Assembly: GCA_029862205.1 (NCBI GenBank)
Contig: JAOTXT010000051.1
Span: 1-33,137 of the forward strand
Source: Paracoccaceae bacterium
Lineage (GTDB): Bacteria > Pseudomonadota > Alphaproteobacteria > Rhodobacterales > Rhodobacteraceae
DNA length: 33,137 nt
Reading direction: 5' to 3'
Shown piece after piece: positions 1 through 8,635 of the stretch; the stretch's first letter is position 1, and every line of letters begins with the position of its first letter. The position numbers and the translations under genes are program-made. The notes beneath the pieces were generated by a model. That model searched no databases and was not told the DNA's origin. It worked only from the letters and a program-made list of their open reading frames with translations.

Positions 1-1
1 C

Positions 2-58
2 CAGTGGTGGATCGACCCGGAGAAGCACGCCCGGCTGAAGGATCTGGTGGGCGGCTGA
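2..58 (+). CDS. yejA: 3' end of a probable peptide-binding protein (YejA-like), partial
   Basis: Only the last 18 codons and the TGA are inside the window. The tail contains QWWIDPEKHARL, which resembles the Trp-rich C-terminus of family 5 extracellular solute-binding proteins of the YejA type. It ends three bases before the yejB start, as expected for the periplasmic binding component of a yejABEF operon. The identification rests mainly on this position and the short tail, because the rest of the gene is upstream of the window. Confidence 0.6.
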   Translation, partial: QWWIDPEKHARLKDLVGG

Positions 59-61
59 TCC

Positions 62-1162
62 ATGGGCGCCTATATCCTCCGCCGCCTGCTGCTGATCATC
101 CCGACCCTGTTCGGGATCATGCTGCTGAACTTCATCATCATCCAGTTCGCCCCTGGTGGTCCGGTCGAACAAATCATCCAACAGCTCGAGAGTGCCGGGA
201 CTGGAGCGACCGACCGCTTCACCGGCGCGGGCGACGGGGTGCAAGCGCCGGCCACCCCGGGGGATAGCGGCGAATCCAGCAGTTATCGCGGCTCGCAGGG
301 GCTGGAACAGGAGCTCAAAGACGAGCTGACCCGGCAATTCGGTCTCGACAAGCCGGCGCATGAACGTTTTCTCCTAATGCTTTGGAATTACGCAAGATTC
401 GATTTTGGAGAGAGCTTTTTCCGCTCGGTCAGCGTGATCGACCTGATCATCGAGAAAATGGATGTCTCGATCTCGCTGGGTCTCTGGACCACGCTAATCG
501 CCTACCTGGTGTCGATCCCGCTGGGTATCGCCAAGGCGGTACGCGACGGCACGCGCTTCGACGCGATCACGTCGGGCATCATCGTCGCGGCCTATGCTAT
601 CCCCAGCTTCCTTTTCGCCGTCGTCTTGCTAGTGGTTTTCGCGGGTGGCAGCTATTTGGATTGGTTCCCGTTGAGGGGCCTCACGTCCGAGAATTGGGAG
701 GAGTTCTCGATTTTCGGCAAGATCGTCGATTATCTCTGGCATATCGCCCTGCCCGTCTCGGCGATGATGATCTCCGGCTTCGCCACACTGACGCTGCTGA
801 CGCGGAACTCGTTTCTCGACGAGATCCGCAAGCAATACGTGATGACTGCGCGCGCGAAGGGGCTAAGCGAGCGGGGTGTGCTATATGGCCATGTCTTCCG
901 CAATGCGATGCTGATCGTGATCGCGGGATTTCCGGGGACCTTCCTGGCCGCCTTCTGCGCGGGCGCACTGATCGTGGAGACGGTCTTCTCGCTGGACGGG
1001 CTGGGGCTGTTGGGCTTCGAGTCGGTGGTGAACCGCGACTACCCGGTGGTGCTGGGCACGCTCTACATCTTCGGCCTGATGGGTCTGGTCGTGAAGCTGA
1101 TCTCGGACTTGATGTATGTCTGGATCGATCCGCGGATCGACTTCGAACGGCGCGAGGGGTGA
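62..1162 (+). CDS. yejB: ABC transporter permease YejB (peptide / microcin C-type importer)
   Basis: Inner-membrane permease of a binding-protein-dependent importer that, in the Yej family, takes up short peptides and microcin C-like compounds. The 366-residue protein starts with a DppB/OppB-type N-terminus ([19 protein letters not shown]) whose first membrane segment is about residues 6-27. A long periplasmic loop (about 30-115) precedes the binding-protein-dependent permease core. The cytoplasmic EAA loop is recognisable around [16 protein letters not shown], which contacts the ATPase. The ATG lies three bases after the upstream stop, so translation is probably coupled. Length and order (yejA tail, yejB, yejE, yejF) fit the family well. 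The substrate is inferred from family membership only. Confidence 0.93.
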   Translation: MGAYILRRLLLIIPTLFGIMLLNFIIIQFAPGGPVEQIIQQLESAGTGATDRFTGAGDGVQAPATPGDSGESSSYRGSQGLEQELKDELTRQFGLDKPAHERFLLMLWNYARFDFGESFFRSVSVIDLIIEKMDVSISLGLWTTLIAYLVSIPLGIAKAVRDGTRFDAITSGIIVAAYAIPSFLFAVVLLVVFAGGSYLDWFPLRGLTSENWEEFSIFGKIVDYLWHIALPVSAMMISGFATLTLLTRNSFLDEIRKQYVMTARAKGLSERGVLYGHVFRNAMLIVIAGFPGTFLAAFCAGALIVETVFSLDGLGLLGFESVVNRDYPVVLGTLYIFGLMGLVVKLISDLMYVWIDPRIDFERREG

Positions 1163-1193
1163 GGTGATTAAATTGCCTCGATCGCCCGTGCAC

Positions 1194-1270
1194 GTCATCT
1201 CTGCGAAGGCGGGCATCCCTGATCTCGGTATTGCGATCCCCGCCTTCGCGGGGATGTGGGCGAGGATGAC
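1194..1270 (+). repeat. Dispersed palindromic repeat (GTCATC...GATGAC type) between yejB and yejE
   Basis: The outer arms are GTCATC (1194-1199) and GATGAC (1265-1270). The inner arms GCGAAGGCGGGCATC (1203-1217) and GATCCCCGCCTTCGC (1235-1249) are complementary except for one position, separated by a short loop. This architecture is that of a common intergenic palindromic repeat of alphaproteobacteria whose typical ends read GTCATCCCCGCGAAGGCGGG. Only this copy is seen in the window. It fills most of the 111-base yejB-yejE gap and runs to within three bases of the preferred yejE start. Confidence 0.75.
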
Positions 1271-1273
1271 ACT

Positions 1274-2332
1274 TTGATCCACCTCTCGCCCCTAAACCAG
1301 CGCCGGCTGCAGAACTTCCGCGCCAACCGCCGGGCGGTCTGGTCGCTGAGGATCTTCACGGTCCTCTTCCTGGTCTGCCTCTTCGCCGAGCTGGTCGCGA
1401 ACGACAAACCGTTCCTGGTAAAGTTCCAGGGCAGCTATCTTTCGCCGCTGCTGAGCGACTATCCCGAGACACATTTTGGCGGCGATTTCCTGACGCCCGC
1501 AGACTACAAGGACCCCTTCGTCCAGGACCTGATCCGCAGCAACGGAGACGAGCAGTTTGATCCGGGCGAGAGCCCCGGCTGGATCCTGTGGCCGCTGATC
1601 CCATTCAAATACGACACGGTCGACTACGACGTTGCTACCGCGCCCTCGGCGCCCGACGGCACCCACCTGCTCGGCACCGACGACCAGGCGCGCGACGTGA
1701 TGGCCCGGGTGATCTACGGGTTTCGGCTGAGTGTGCTCTTTGGCTTCGGCGTCACCATCTGCTCGGCGCTGATCGGTGTCACTGCGGGCGCCGCTCAGGG
1801 CTTCTTCGGCGGCTGGGTCGACCTCTTCTTCCAACGGATCGAAGAGGTCTGGTCCTCGATGAACCTGCTCTACGTGATCTTGATCATCTCAGCGGTTCTG
1901 ACGCCGAATCTTTGGGTCATGTTCTTCATCTTCATCGCATTTTCCTGGACCGGGCTGATCGGCGTGGTACGTGCGGAGTTTTTGCGCGCGCGAAACTTCG
2001 AATACGTGCGCGCCGCACGCGCGCTGGGTGTAGGCGACTGGACCATCATGTTCCGTCATGTGCTGCCAAACGCCATGGTGGCGACGCTGACGTTCCTGCC
2101 CTTCCTTCTGACCGGCTCGATCAGCCTTCTGGCCGGGCTCGACTTCCTGGGCTTCGGGTTGGAGCAGGGCTATCCGTCGCTTGGTGAACTAGCGCTCCAA
2201 GGCAAGAAATACCTCCAAGACCCGCATCTGGCGATCACTGCCTTCTTCACCTTCGCCATCATGCTGTCGCTGATGGTCTTCGTCTTCGAGGGCGTGCGCG
2301 ACGCCTTCGATCCCCGCAAGACGTTCCGTTGA
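1274..2332 (+). CDS. yejE: ABC transporter permease YejE
   Basis: Second membrane permease of the Yej peptide importer, an OppC/DppC-type subunit. From the TTG at 1274 it is 352 residues; the N-terminus IHLSPLNQRRLQNFRANRR matches the usual YejE start, followed by a membrane segment at about residues 23-43 and a long extracytoplasmic loop. The EAA loop is in the second half (VRAARALGVGDWTIMFRH). A GTG at 1256 is also in frame, but it lies inside the palindromic repeat and has poor ribosome-binding-site spacing. TTG at 1274 has GAGGA (1262-1266) seven bases upstream, so it is preferred. The C-terminal DAFDPRKTFR is typical. The unusual start is treated under findings. Confidence 0.92.
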   Translation: MIHLSPLNQRRLQNFRANRRAVWSLRIFTVLFLVCLFAELVANDKPFLVKFQGSYLSPLLSDYPETHFGGDFLTPADYKDPFVQDLIRSNGDEQFDPGESPGWILWPLIPFKYDTVDYDVATAPSAPDGTHLLGTDDQARDVMARVIYGFRLSVLFGFGVTICSALIGVTAGAAQGFFGGWVDLFFQRIEEVWSSMNLLYVILIISAVLTPNLWVMFFIFIAFSWTGLIGVVRAEFLRARNFEYVRAARALGVGDWTIMFRHVLPNAMVATLTFLPFLLTGSISLLAGLDFLGFGLEQGYPSLGELALQGKKYLQDPHLAITAFFTFAIMLSLMVFVFEGVRDAFDPRKTFR

Positions 2333-2348
2333 TGGGCAGGGGCCGTAA

Positions 2349-3977
2349 ATGACCGATCCGCTGCTCCGCGTCGACAACCTCACGGTCCAGTTTCCGAGCG
2401 ATGAACGCACCGTGACGGCGGTCGACGACGTCTCGTTCGAGGTCGGCCGCGGCGAGACCCTGGCGCTGGTGGGCGAGTCGGGGTCGGGAAAATCCGTCAC
2501 CGCGCTCTCGACCGTGGGGCTCTTGCCCGACTCAGCTGCAGTCAACGGATCGGTCGACTATCACGGCACCCAGATGATCGGCGCCGATCCGCGTGAGTTG
2601 ATGCATGTGCGCGGCAACGACATCAGCTTCATCTTCCAAGAACCGATGACTTCGCTGAACCCGCTCCACACGATCGAGCGTCAGATCGGCGAAAGCCTGG
2701 CGCTGCATCAGGGGGTCACCGGCCAGGCGGCGCGCGGGCGCATCATCGAGCTTTTGCAGCATGTGGGCCTGCGCGACCCGGAGGAGCGCCTGGGCGCCTG
2801 GCCGCACCAGCTCTCGGGCGGGCAGCGCCAGCGGGTGATGATCGCCATGGCGCTGGCCAACAAGCCCGAACTGCTGATTGCGGACGAGCCGACGACGGCG
2901 CTGGATGTGACGATCCAGGCTCAGATCCTGGAGCTCTTGGCTGAGTTGCAGAAGGCCGAGGGGCTCTCGATGCTCTTCATCACACATGACCTCGGCATCG
3001 TGCGCAAGGTTGCCCAACGAGTTGCGGTGATGAAGGAAGGCAAAATCGTCGAAACCGGGCCCACCGCCCGGGTATTCGACGCGCCCCAGCACGACTACAC
3101 CAAGATGCTGCTGGCCGCCGAGCCGACCGGCCATGCCGAGCCGATACCATCCGGCTCGAAGCCCCTGCTAAACGGCGAGGACGTGCGGGTCTGGTTCCCG
3201 ATCAAACGTGGCTTCTTCAAACAAACTGTCGGTCATATCAAGGCCTGCACGGATATCGACGTGGACCTGGCGAGCGGTGAGACGCTGGGCGTGGTTGGCG
3301 AGTCGGGTTCGGGCAAGACAACGCTTGCCCTGGCCCTGATGCGCCTGATCTCGTCCGAGGGGCGGATCACCTTCGAGGGCCGCGATATCCACGCACTGCC
3401 GAAACGTGAACTACGCGCGCTCAGGCGCCATATGCAGGTCGTCTTCCAGGACCCCTATGGCTCGCTGAGCCCGCGCATGTCGGTGGCGGAGATCGTCGCC
3501 GAGGGCCTGGGCGTGCACCCATTGGAGGAGCTGACGGGTTCGACCACGCTCTCGAAACGGGACGCGGTGGCCGAAGCCCTGACCGAGGTGGGCCTCGATC
3601 CGGATACCATGGACCGCTATCCGCACGAATTCTCGGGCGGTCAGCGCCAGCGGATCGCGATCGCACGGGCGATGATCCTGAAGCCGAAATTCGTGGTTCT
3701 GGACGAGCCGACCTCTGCCCTCGATATGACCGTGCAGACGCAGATCGTGGACTTGCTGCGCGATCTGCAGGCACGGCACGAACTGGCCTATCTCTTCATC
3801 AGTCACGACCTGCGCGTCGTGCGCGCCATGTCGCACAAGATCATCGTGATGCGGAACGGCGACGTGGTCGAGGCCGGCGACGCGGATCAGGTCTTCAACG
3901 CGCCGCGCACCGACTATGCCCGGGCACTGATTGCCGCTGCCTTCGACATGAAAGTCCTGACCGGTGTCGCTGACTGA
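2349..3977 (+). CDS. yejF: ABC transporter ATP-binding protein YejF (two fused nucleotide-binding domains)
   Basis: Energises the Yej peptide importer by ATP hydrolysis on the cytoplasmic face. The 542-residue protein holds two complete ABC domains. The first has Walker A GESGSGKS (about 42-49), signature LSGGQRQR (about 156) and Walker [13 protein letters not shown] (about 174-185). The second has GESGSGKT (about 317-324), FSGGQRQR (about 428) and [12 protein letters not shown] (about 448-459). Both contain the oligopeptide-type switch region FITHDL/FISHDL. A fused double ATPase is the usual form of YejF, unlike the separate DppD/DppF pair. It follows yejE by 16 bases with an AGGGG ribosome-binding site, and its 3' end overlaps mmcB by 14 bases. 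Confidence 0.95.
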   Translation: MTDPLLRVDNLTVQFPSDERTVTAVDDVSFEVGRGETLALVGESGSGKSVTALSTVGLLPDSAAVNGSVDYHGTQMIGADPRELMHVRGNDISFIFQEPMTSLNPLHTIERQIGESLALHQGVTGQAARGRIIELLQHVGLRDPEERLGAWPHQLSGGQRQRVMIAMALANKPELLIADEPTTALDVTIQAQILELLAELQKAEGLSMLFITHDLGIVRKVAQRVAVMKEGKIVETGPTARVFDAPQHDYTKMLLAAEPTGHAEPIPSGSKPLLNGEDVRVWFPIKRGFFKQTVGHIKACTDIDVDLASGETLGVVGESGSGKTTLALALMRLISSEGRITFEGRDIHALPKRELRALRRHMQVVFQDPYGSLSPRMSVAEIVAEGLGVHPLEELTGSTTLSKRDAVAEALTEVGLDPDTMDRYPHEFSGGQRQRIAIARAMILKPKFVVLDEPTSALDMTVQTQIVDLLRDLQARHELAYLFISHDLRVVRAMSHKIIVMRNGDVVEAGDADQVFNAPRTDYARALIAAAFDMKVLTGVAD

Positions 3978-4416
3978 CGAGCAACCGGGGGTGATCCTGG
4001 CACGCGGCGTCTGCCGGATGCTTGCCCAGCGCGGCTTTGCCAGCCTGGCCGAGTTTTCCACCCGCGACGGCCTGCGCATGGACGTCTGTGCACTGGGGGC
4101 CAAGGGCGAGGTCTGGTGCATCGAGGTCAAGTCCTCGCGCCAGGATTTCATGACCGATCGGAAGTGGGAGGGCTATCTGGGCTGGTGCGACCGGTTCTTC
4201 TTCGCGGTGCCCGAAAGCTTCCCGGATGAAATCTTGCCGCCCGAGCAGGGGCTGATCCGCGCCGACGCCTATGGCGCCGACATCCTGCGCTGGGGGCCAG
4301 AGGAGAAACTCGTCGGCGCCCGCCGCAAAGCGATGACCCTGCAATTCGCGCGCAACGCCGCCCAAAGGGTTCTGGTTCTGACCGATCCCCGGCCCCGGGG
4401 GCCGATCAACGCCTAG
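3964..4416 (+). CDS. mmcB: MmcB-family DNA repair protein
   Basis: A 150-residue cytoplasmic protein of the MmcB family, described in Caulobacter as part of the DNA damage response and related to the PD-(D/E)XK nuclease fold. The nuclease-like core is visible as RMDVCALGAKGEVWCIEVKSS, where the Asp (about residue 40) and the EVK triad (about 54-56) are the presumed metal-binding residues. The typical KWEGYLGWCDRFFFAVP segment follows. The GTG start overlaps the end of yejF by 14 bases and has no strong ribosome-binding site, suggesting coupling to yejF translation. The association with a peptide transporter is probably positional; no functional link is evident. Confidence 0.88.
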   Translation: MSLTDEQPGVILARGVCRMLAQRGFASLAEFSTRDGLRMDVCALGAKGEVWCIEVKSSRQDFMTDRKWEGYLGWCDRFFFAVPESFPDEILPPEQGLIRADAYGADILRWGPEEKLVGARRKAMTLQFARNAAQRVLVLTDPRPRGPINA

Positions 4417-4507
4417 CCGCGCAAGGCCGGGAACCGTCACCAATACGTTCCCTTAACCAATTTGCCGATACGCTTCCATGGTGCGAGTGCGCAGCAGGGG
4501 GCAGCAC

Positions 4508-6121
4508 ATGTCTTCCGAGAGAACTTCAAAGCAGGGTCTGTCGAACCTGCGTTTGTCTTACTATCTTTCGCTCTTCCTCTTTGGCGGTTTCATCCTGGTC
4601 GCCGTGGTCGTCGCGGCGACATCCTACATGATGGCGTCAGAGCAAAACCGCGTGGCGGCCGAGAAAACGAGGGAATTGATCGCGACCGCCATTGGCGGGG
4701 TGGAGAATCAGTTGCGTGTCCTGATCCGCGACTATTCGAACTGGACGGCGATCTACGATGCAGTGCGCGCCCGGGATTATGAATGGATCTATGAGAATTC
4801 GGGCAGTTCGGCGACCAACGAGGACTACCTGGACCTCAATCTCGTGGTCGAACCAGGCGGACAGGCAAATTACGGCTGGGTCTACAACGGCGACGAGAAA
4901 CCGCAACCCGGTCTGCTGGAGGCTGAGATCATGGCGCAGATGGCGGCGCTGTTGGAACCGACTCCAGTCAACGGCGACAGCGTGACGCACGCATACGCGA
5001 CCGCGCGCGGCGAGATCTGGCTCCTGGCGACCACGCGCATTGTGTTGACCGACGGCTCGGCGCCGGTTGCAGACGGGGAGCTCGCACGGCACGTCTTCGG
5101 CCTGCGCGTGTCCGACGAGTTGATCTCGGGCTTGGGCGATCAGTTCCTGATTGAAGGCGTCAGCCTGTCGCGCGAGCCGATCGAGGGCAGCGACAATCTG
5201 GCGCTCAACGCCCATGAGGGCGCACCAGTTGCATATGTGACCTGGCGGGCGCCGCGCCCGGGTACCGCGACGCTGGAAAAGATCTCGATACCCCTGATCA
5301 CGGTGATGGCGCTGTTGGCGCTGGCGACCGCCATGACCGGGCGCATGATGGTCCGCTCCGCCACGCGGCTGGAGCGCGCCTTGGTGATGGCCCGGGCGGC
5401 GGACCAGGCAAAGACCGATTTTCTGGCCAATATCAGCCACGAGCTGCGTACGCCGATGAACGGCGTCATTGGCGTCATGGGGATCCTGAAAGCGACGGAT
5501 CTCAGCGAGAAGCAACAGCAGATGGTTCAGCTGGTCACGAACTCCGCCGAGGCGCAGATGCGGATCATCGAGGATCTGGTCGATATTTCGCGCATCGAAT
5601 CCGGCACCGCATCGCTGGATCTTGTACCGTTCCGCCCGGATGAAGAGCTTCGGAACGTGGTCGATCTGCTGCGCCTGGACGCGGACAAGAAAGATCTGAA
5701 TTTCGCTTTCCAGACCGACATCGAGGCGATCGATATGGTTTTGGGCGATCCCAACGCATTCCGGCAGATCGCGACCAATCTGATCGGCAATGCGATCAAA
5801 TTCACCGAGACCGGGCAGGTTTCGGTGCATCTCGACGGCACAACGCGCGGCGACGAAGCGCTGCTGAGCCTGTCGGTCAGCGACACCGGGCCAGGCATTG
5901 CGCCGGAGCACCAGCGTCTGATCTTCGAGCGGTTCGCGCAGGTCGATTCAAGCAAATCGCGGCAGAAGGGCGGCTCGGGCCTTGGCTTGTCGATCTCGAA
6001 GGCCCTGGTCGAAATGATCGGCGGCACGATCGAGGTGAAAAGCTCACCAGGTCAGGGCGCGACCTTCACGGTCCGCTTGGCACTCGAACTGCCACGCCAG
6101 AAAATGAACGAGGCCGCGTGA
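4508..6121 (+). CDS. Membrane sensor histidine kinase with CHASE4 domain
   Basis: Senses an unknown extracytoplasmic signal and autophosphorylates on His. From ATG 4508 it is 537 residues: membrane segment about 17-41, a periplasmic CHASE4-type domain about 45-258 (with DYSNWTAIYDAV), a second membrane segment about 260-278, then the kinase core. The H-box SHELRTPMNGVIG carries His311. The N-box ATNLIGNAIKFT and the G-boxes DTGPGIAP and GSGLGLSIS are intact, so the enzyme should be active. The ATG at 4508 is chosen over 4478 because AGGGGG (4496-4501) stands six bases upstream. There is no receiver domain; the response regulator 39 bases downstream is the likely partner. Confidence 0.92.
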   Translation: MSSERTSKQGLSNLRLSYYLSLFLFGGFILVAVVVAATSYMMASEQNRVAAEKTRELIATAIGGVENQLRVLIRDYSNWTAIYDAVRARDYEWIYENSGSSATNEDYLDLNLVVEPGGQANYGWVYNGDEKPQPGLLEAEIMAQMAALLEPTPVNGDSVTHAYATARGEIWLLATTRIVLTDGSAPVADGELARHVFGLRVSDELISGLGDQFLIEGVSLSREPIEGSDNLALNAHEGAPVAYVTWRAPRPGTATLEKISIPLITVMALLALATAMTGRMMVRSATRLERALVMARAADQAKTDFLANISHELRTPMNGVIGVMGILKATDLSEKQQQMVQLVTNSAEAQMRIIEDLVDISRIESGTASLDLVPFRPDEELRNVVDLLRLDADKKDLNFAFQTDIEAIDMVLGDPNAFRQIATNLIGNAIKFTETGQVSVHLDGTTRGDEALLSLSVSDTGPGIAPEHQRLIFERFAQVDSSKSRQKGGSGLGLSISKALVEMIGGTIEVKSSPGQGATFTVRLALELPRQKMNEAA

Positions 6122-6160
6122 CTCTCCTCATCGTCCCTTCTTTGCCCCGGAAGACCTGAC

Positions 6161-6532
6161 ATGACACCGACGCCGGATATCCTGGTGGCCGAAGACGACC
6201 CAACCAATCTGTTCGTGATCCAAACGCTGCTCGAGACCTATGGCTGCGTGATCGTCTCGGCCGGGGACGGCGAGCAAGCGGTTCAGATGGCGCTTGAGCA
6301 ACCGCCAAAGCTTATCCTGATGGATATCAGCATGCCAAAGATGGACGGCGTCGAAGCGACGCGAAAAATCCGGACCGAAATGCCATCGCGGCGCGTCCCG
6401 ATCGTGGCAGTCACCGCGAACGCAACCAGTCAGCAGCGGCGGGAATGCGAGGCGGCCGGGTTTGACGGCTTCTTGAGCAAGCCAGTCGATCTGGAACAAT
6501 TGCGCGCGGTCGTTCGGGAATTTGTCGGCTGA
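6161..6532 (+). CDS. Single-domain response regulator (CheY-like receiver)
   Basis: A 123-residue stand-alone receiver domain with no output domain. Visible signature residues are the acidic pair D12/D13 (VAEDDPTN), phosphoacceptor Asp55 (LILMDISMPKMDG), the switch Thr85 (AVTANA) and Lys107 (LSKPVD). The sequence is most like receivers found in hybrid kinases or their phosphorelay partners. It lies 39 bases after the CHASE4 kinase and in the same direction, so it is probably co-transcribed and phosphorylated by it. Without an output domain it presumably acts through protein interaction or as a phosphate shuttle. The downstream target cannot be read from the sequence. Confidence 0.92.
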   Translation: MTPTPDILVAEDDPTNLFVIQTLLETYGCVIVSAGDGEQAVQMALEQPPKLILMDISMPKMDGVEATRKIRTEMPSRRVPIVAVTANATSQQRRECEAAGFDGFLSKPVDLEQLRAVVREFVG

Positions 6533-6567
6533 TCCGGGCGACAAACGCCGGTCCGATCCATTCGCTC

Positions 6568-6759
6568 TCACCCCCGCACGATACACAGACCCTGGAACCA
6601 TTGTCTGAAATCGATCACCTCGCCGGCCGGGCCGTCCATGCTCCTTTGGGGGCTCATGGTCTTCAGATGCGCGCCCTCGGCCACGTCAAACGGATATCCG
6701 TCAGGCGTGACCGCCGCGATCCGCAGTGCCGATCGGGAGCGTGGATCACCGATCCGCAA
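6568..6759 (-). CDS. Possible small protein downstream of the degenerate kinase
   Basis: A 63-codon frame starting at TTG 6759. It is the continuation, in the same frame, of the kinase gene beyond its TAG stop (6781-6783). The product looks protein-like: LRIAAVTPDGYPFDVAEGAH, then a short polar segment and IDFRQWFQGLCIVRG. No convincing ribosome-binding site precedes the TTG. It could be a real micro-gene, a C-terminal domain cut off from the kinase by the stop codon, or chance open sequence on the strand opposite 248 non-coding bases. I do not recognise the family. Confidence 0.35.
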   Translation of the reverse strand: MRIGDPRSRSALRIAAVTPDGYPFDVAEGAHLKTMSPQRSMDGPAGEVIDFRQWFQGLCIVRG

Positions 6760-6780
6760 ATTGATCGATCGCTTGATCCG

Positions 6781-7875
6781 CTAGGGTAGGTTCAAAACCC
6801 GGCTACGTGGAAAGCAAAGCCGCGCCGTCACGCCATTGCCCGGATCCGACCGGACCTCGAGTTCCGCGCCATTGGCGCGCGCCATTTGCCGGCAAAAACC
6901 GAGGCCGCGGCCCGGCGCGTCGTCCTGAAGCGCCTGGGCCAACGCCTCCGGCGCCATCCCTGGCCCGGTATCTGTAACCTCGACGGCTAACACTTCATCT
7001 TCGTCGCGCAAAGTCAGGTGCACCTTCGCGCCGGAGCCAGCATGGCGTAGGGCCGTGTGCACCAGGGTATCGATTACGCTCCACAGCATTCCGTCGTCGC
7101 CCAGCACCGAGGCGTCCGTCGCTTCGCGATCATCCAATTCGACGGTCACCCCGGCGGCCCGCGCCACAGGCTCGGCCAGGCGCGCGACCCGGCCGAGCAT
7201 ACGGGCGAGCGGAATTTCGCCTAACCGAGGCGTGGGAGACCTCCCGCTGCTGCGGGCGGCGGCTTCCAAGTCGTCCGCGATCCCAGCAATGCGCCAAGCT
7301 GCGGCGATGACGCTCGCCGCATGCGAGGAAACGGTCCCGGGAGCGCAGTCCTCAGCACGATCACCGCCATTGCACGCACCGCGTATCAGTTCGGCAAACC
7401 CCATTGCGGCCGCCAAGGGCGAACGCAGGTCCTGGCTCAGCCGGGCAAGCGTCCGGTCGGCACCGGTCAGATCGATTCTGGATTGGATCGCGGCAAACGC
7501 GGCGGTCAGACGAATGCGCTCGCCACCGCGCTGGCGCCAGAGGCTGACTTGAAACTGCTGCTGACCGGACGGGGTGATCAGCCATGCGGTCGCGTCGGCA
7601 CTTCCGTCGGTCGCTGCCCGGGCAAGCAGCTCTTGACCGATGAGCGGATCGATGAAGCGATCTGTGAGCCGCCCCGCCTCGGCGCCAAATATCGCGCTGT
7701 CTGCGGGGCTGCGCTCGCGGATCTGGCCAGCTACGTCAATTGCCAAAAGCGCCAACGGCAAAGCCGGCAGAGATTCGGAGCCCCGGTCCGATGTCATCAG
7801 ATCGCTCGCCGTGAGCTCGGCCTGGGCGTCCCCCGGCTGGATCGCTGGTGGCGTGTCAGCCACTGCCTCCGCCAC
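6781..7875 (-). CDS. Degenerate (pseudo) histidine kinase, soluble
   Basis: A 364-residue protein with a PAS-like N-terminal region (about 35-130), a DHp-like helix and an ATPase-like domain, but no membrane segment. The H-box reads LARLSQDLRSPLAAAMGF, so the phosphoacceptor His is replaced by Gln148. The N-box region is WSVIDTLVHTALRHA, with Thr274 where the ATP/Mg-binding Asn is expected. G-boxes DTGPGMAP (302-309) and GRGLGF (322-327) remain. Conventional autokinase activity is therefore unlikely; a scaffolding, sensing or phosphatase-like role is possible. The GTG start overlaps the upstream DUF6324-like gene by 20 bases, indicating coupled translation. Confidence 0.82.
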   Translation of the reverse strand: MAEAVADTPPAIQPGDAQAELTASDLMTSDRGSESLPALPLALLAIDVAGQIRERSPADSAIFGAEAGRLTDRFIDPLIGQELLARAATDGSADATAWLITPSGQQQFQVSLWRQRGGERIRLTAAFAAIQSRIDLTGADRTLARLSQDLRSPLAAAMGFAELIRGACNGGDRAEDCAPGTVSSHAASVIAAAWRIAGIADDLEAAARSSGRSPTPRLGEIPLARMLGRVARLAEPVARAAGVTVELDDREATDASVLGDDGMLWSVIDTLVHTALRHAGSGAKVHLTLRDEDEVLAVEVTDTGPGMAPEALAQALQDDAPGRGLGFCRQMARANGAELEVRSDPGNGVTARLCFPRSRVLNLP

Positions 7876-8101
7876 CTTTCTTGCGGTTCGTTTTCTTGGA
7901 GGTGCCGTTTGAGCCTTGGGTGAGGGCCTGTGCCCGTTCGGCCGCGGCCCTTAGCTCGCTGGCGATTTCCAGCGCCTCGCCGGGCTCGAAGTCCATCGGA
8001 ATCTCTAGGCCGTCCGACTCGATGTAGATCCGCACCATGCCCAGCGAGGTTGGCCCGATCACCAAACTAGCTGCCCGATCGCTCTCGCTATCGATCCCCA
8101 A
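7856..8101 (-). CDS. DUF6324-like small conserved protein
   Basis: An 81-residue protein from TTG 8101, which is preceded by a GGGGGAG ribosome-binding site seven bases upstream; the longer frame from 8185 lacks such support and adds an Arg-rich stretch that looks non-coding. The core MGIDSESDRAASLVIGP and MVRIYIESDGLEIPMDFEP resembles a short family of unknown function, DUF6324 as I recall it, common in Rhodobacterales. A helix (about 43-60) and a Lys/Gly-rich tail follow. The 3' end overlaps the degenerate kinase gene by 20 bases, so the two are probably expressed together. The function is unknown; family assignment is from memory of the motif. Confidence 0.75.
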   Translation of the reverse strand: MGIDSESDRAASLVIGPTSLGMVRIYIESDGLEIPMDFEPGEALEIASELRAAAERAQALTQGSNGTSKKTNRKKGGGGSG

Positions 8102-8342
8102 TGCGTATCTCCCCCGAGGACGCGGCCGACGCGGTCTGGAACACAAGAAACGAGAATAAGCACATTGTCGGCCCGGATTGACCATGAAACACGACTGTCA
8201 TCCGCGTCGTCAAGGAAGCGGCGGAACCCCTTGGCCGGATTTCTGGACACCTGATGCTTGAAAAACCCGGCAACCGCTTGTAGAGGAACAATCCACACCG
8301 TGGGCGGCGCATCCCCGCGCCGCATCCTGTGTCGTTTTCTGG

Positions 8343-8419
8343 GCCGCCTTAGCTCAGTAGGTTAGAGCGCTAGATTGTGGATCTAGAGGTCCCCCGTTCG
8401 AGCCGGGGAGGCGGTACCA
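8343..8419 (+). tRNA. tRNA-His (anticodon GTG)
   Basis: A full cloverleaf can be drawn. Acceptor 5' GCCGCCT (8343-8349) pairs with AGGCGGT (8409-8415), the first pair being G-U. The D arm contains AGCTCAGTAGGTTAGAGC. The anticodon arm is CTAGA / TTGTGGA / TCTAG (8370-8386) with anticodon GTG at 8377-8379. The T arm has GTTCGAGCC, and CCA (8417-8419) is encoded. Discriminator base is A73 rather than the C73 that pairs with G-1 in most bacterial tRNA-His, in keeping with alphaproteobacteria that have lost the G-1:C73 identity pair. Confidence 0.95.
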
Positions 8420-8635
8420 AATCAAATCAGATTGCTGGGTTTCTTGCCTGACAAGCGTGGGATCAGTCACGTTTGCCGCACAGGCTTGTGTTCATGCTTG
8501 ATGCGCGCGCATGGCGGCCCGGCAGCGCGTCCGTAGTATACTGGTTCTGTTGCACCCTCCGGGACTGCGGCCACCAGGGTGACATGCCACAGCGCACCGC
8601 CGTGGCGGCCGTTCAGCAAAGGTAATGGACGGCCA

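Noticed and set aside
681-1193. Long Arg/Pro/Ser-rich open frame (170 codons) on the minus strand inside yejB
   Set aside because: It is antisense to a well-conserved permease gene, its product has the low-complexity Arg/Ser/Pro composition of a shadow frame, and no ribosome-binding site or family is evident.
4637-5911. 424-codon open frame on the minus strand opposite the CHASE4 kinase
   Set aside because: Rich in Arg, His and Gln with no recognisable domain, and fully opposite an intact, family-typical kinase; typical shadow frame in GC-rich DNA.
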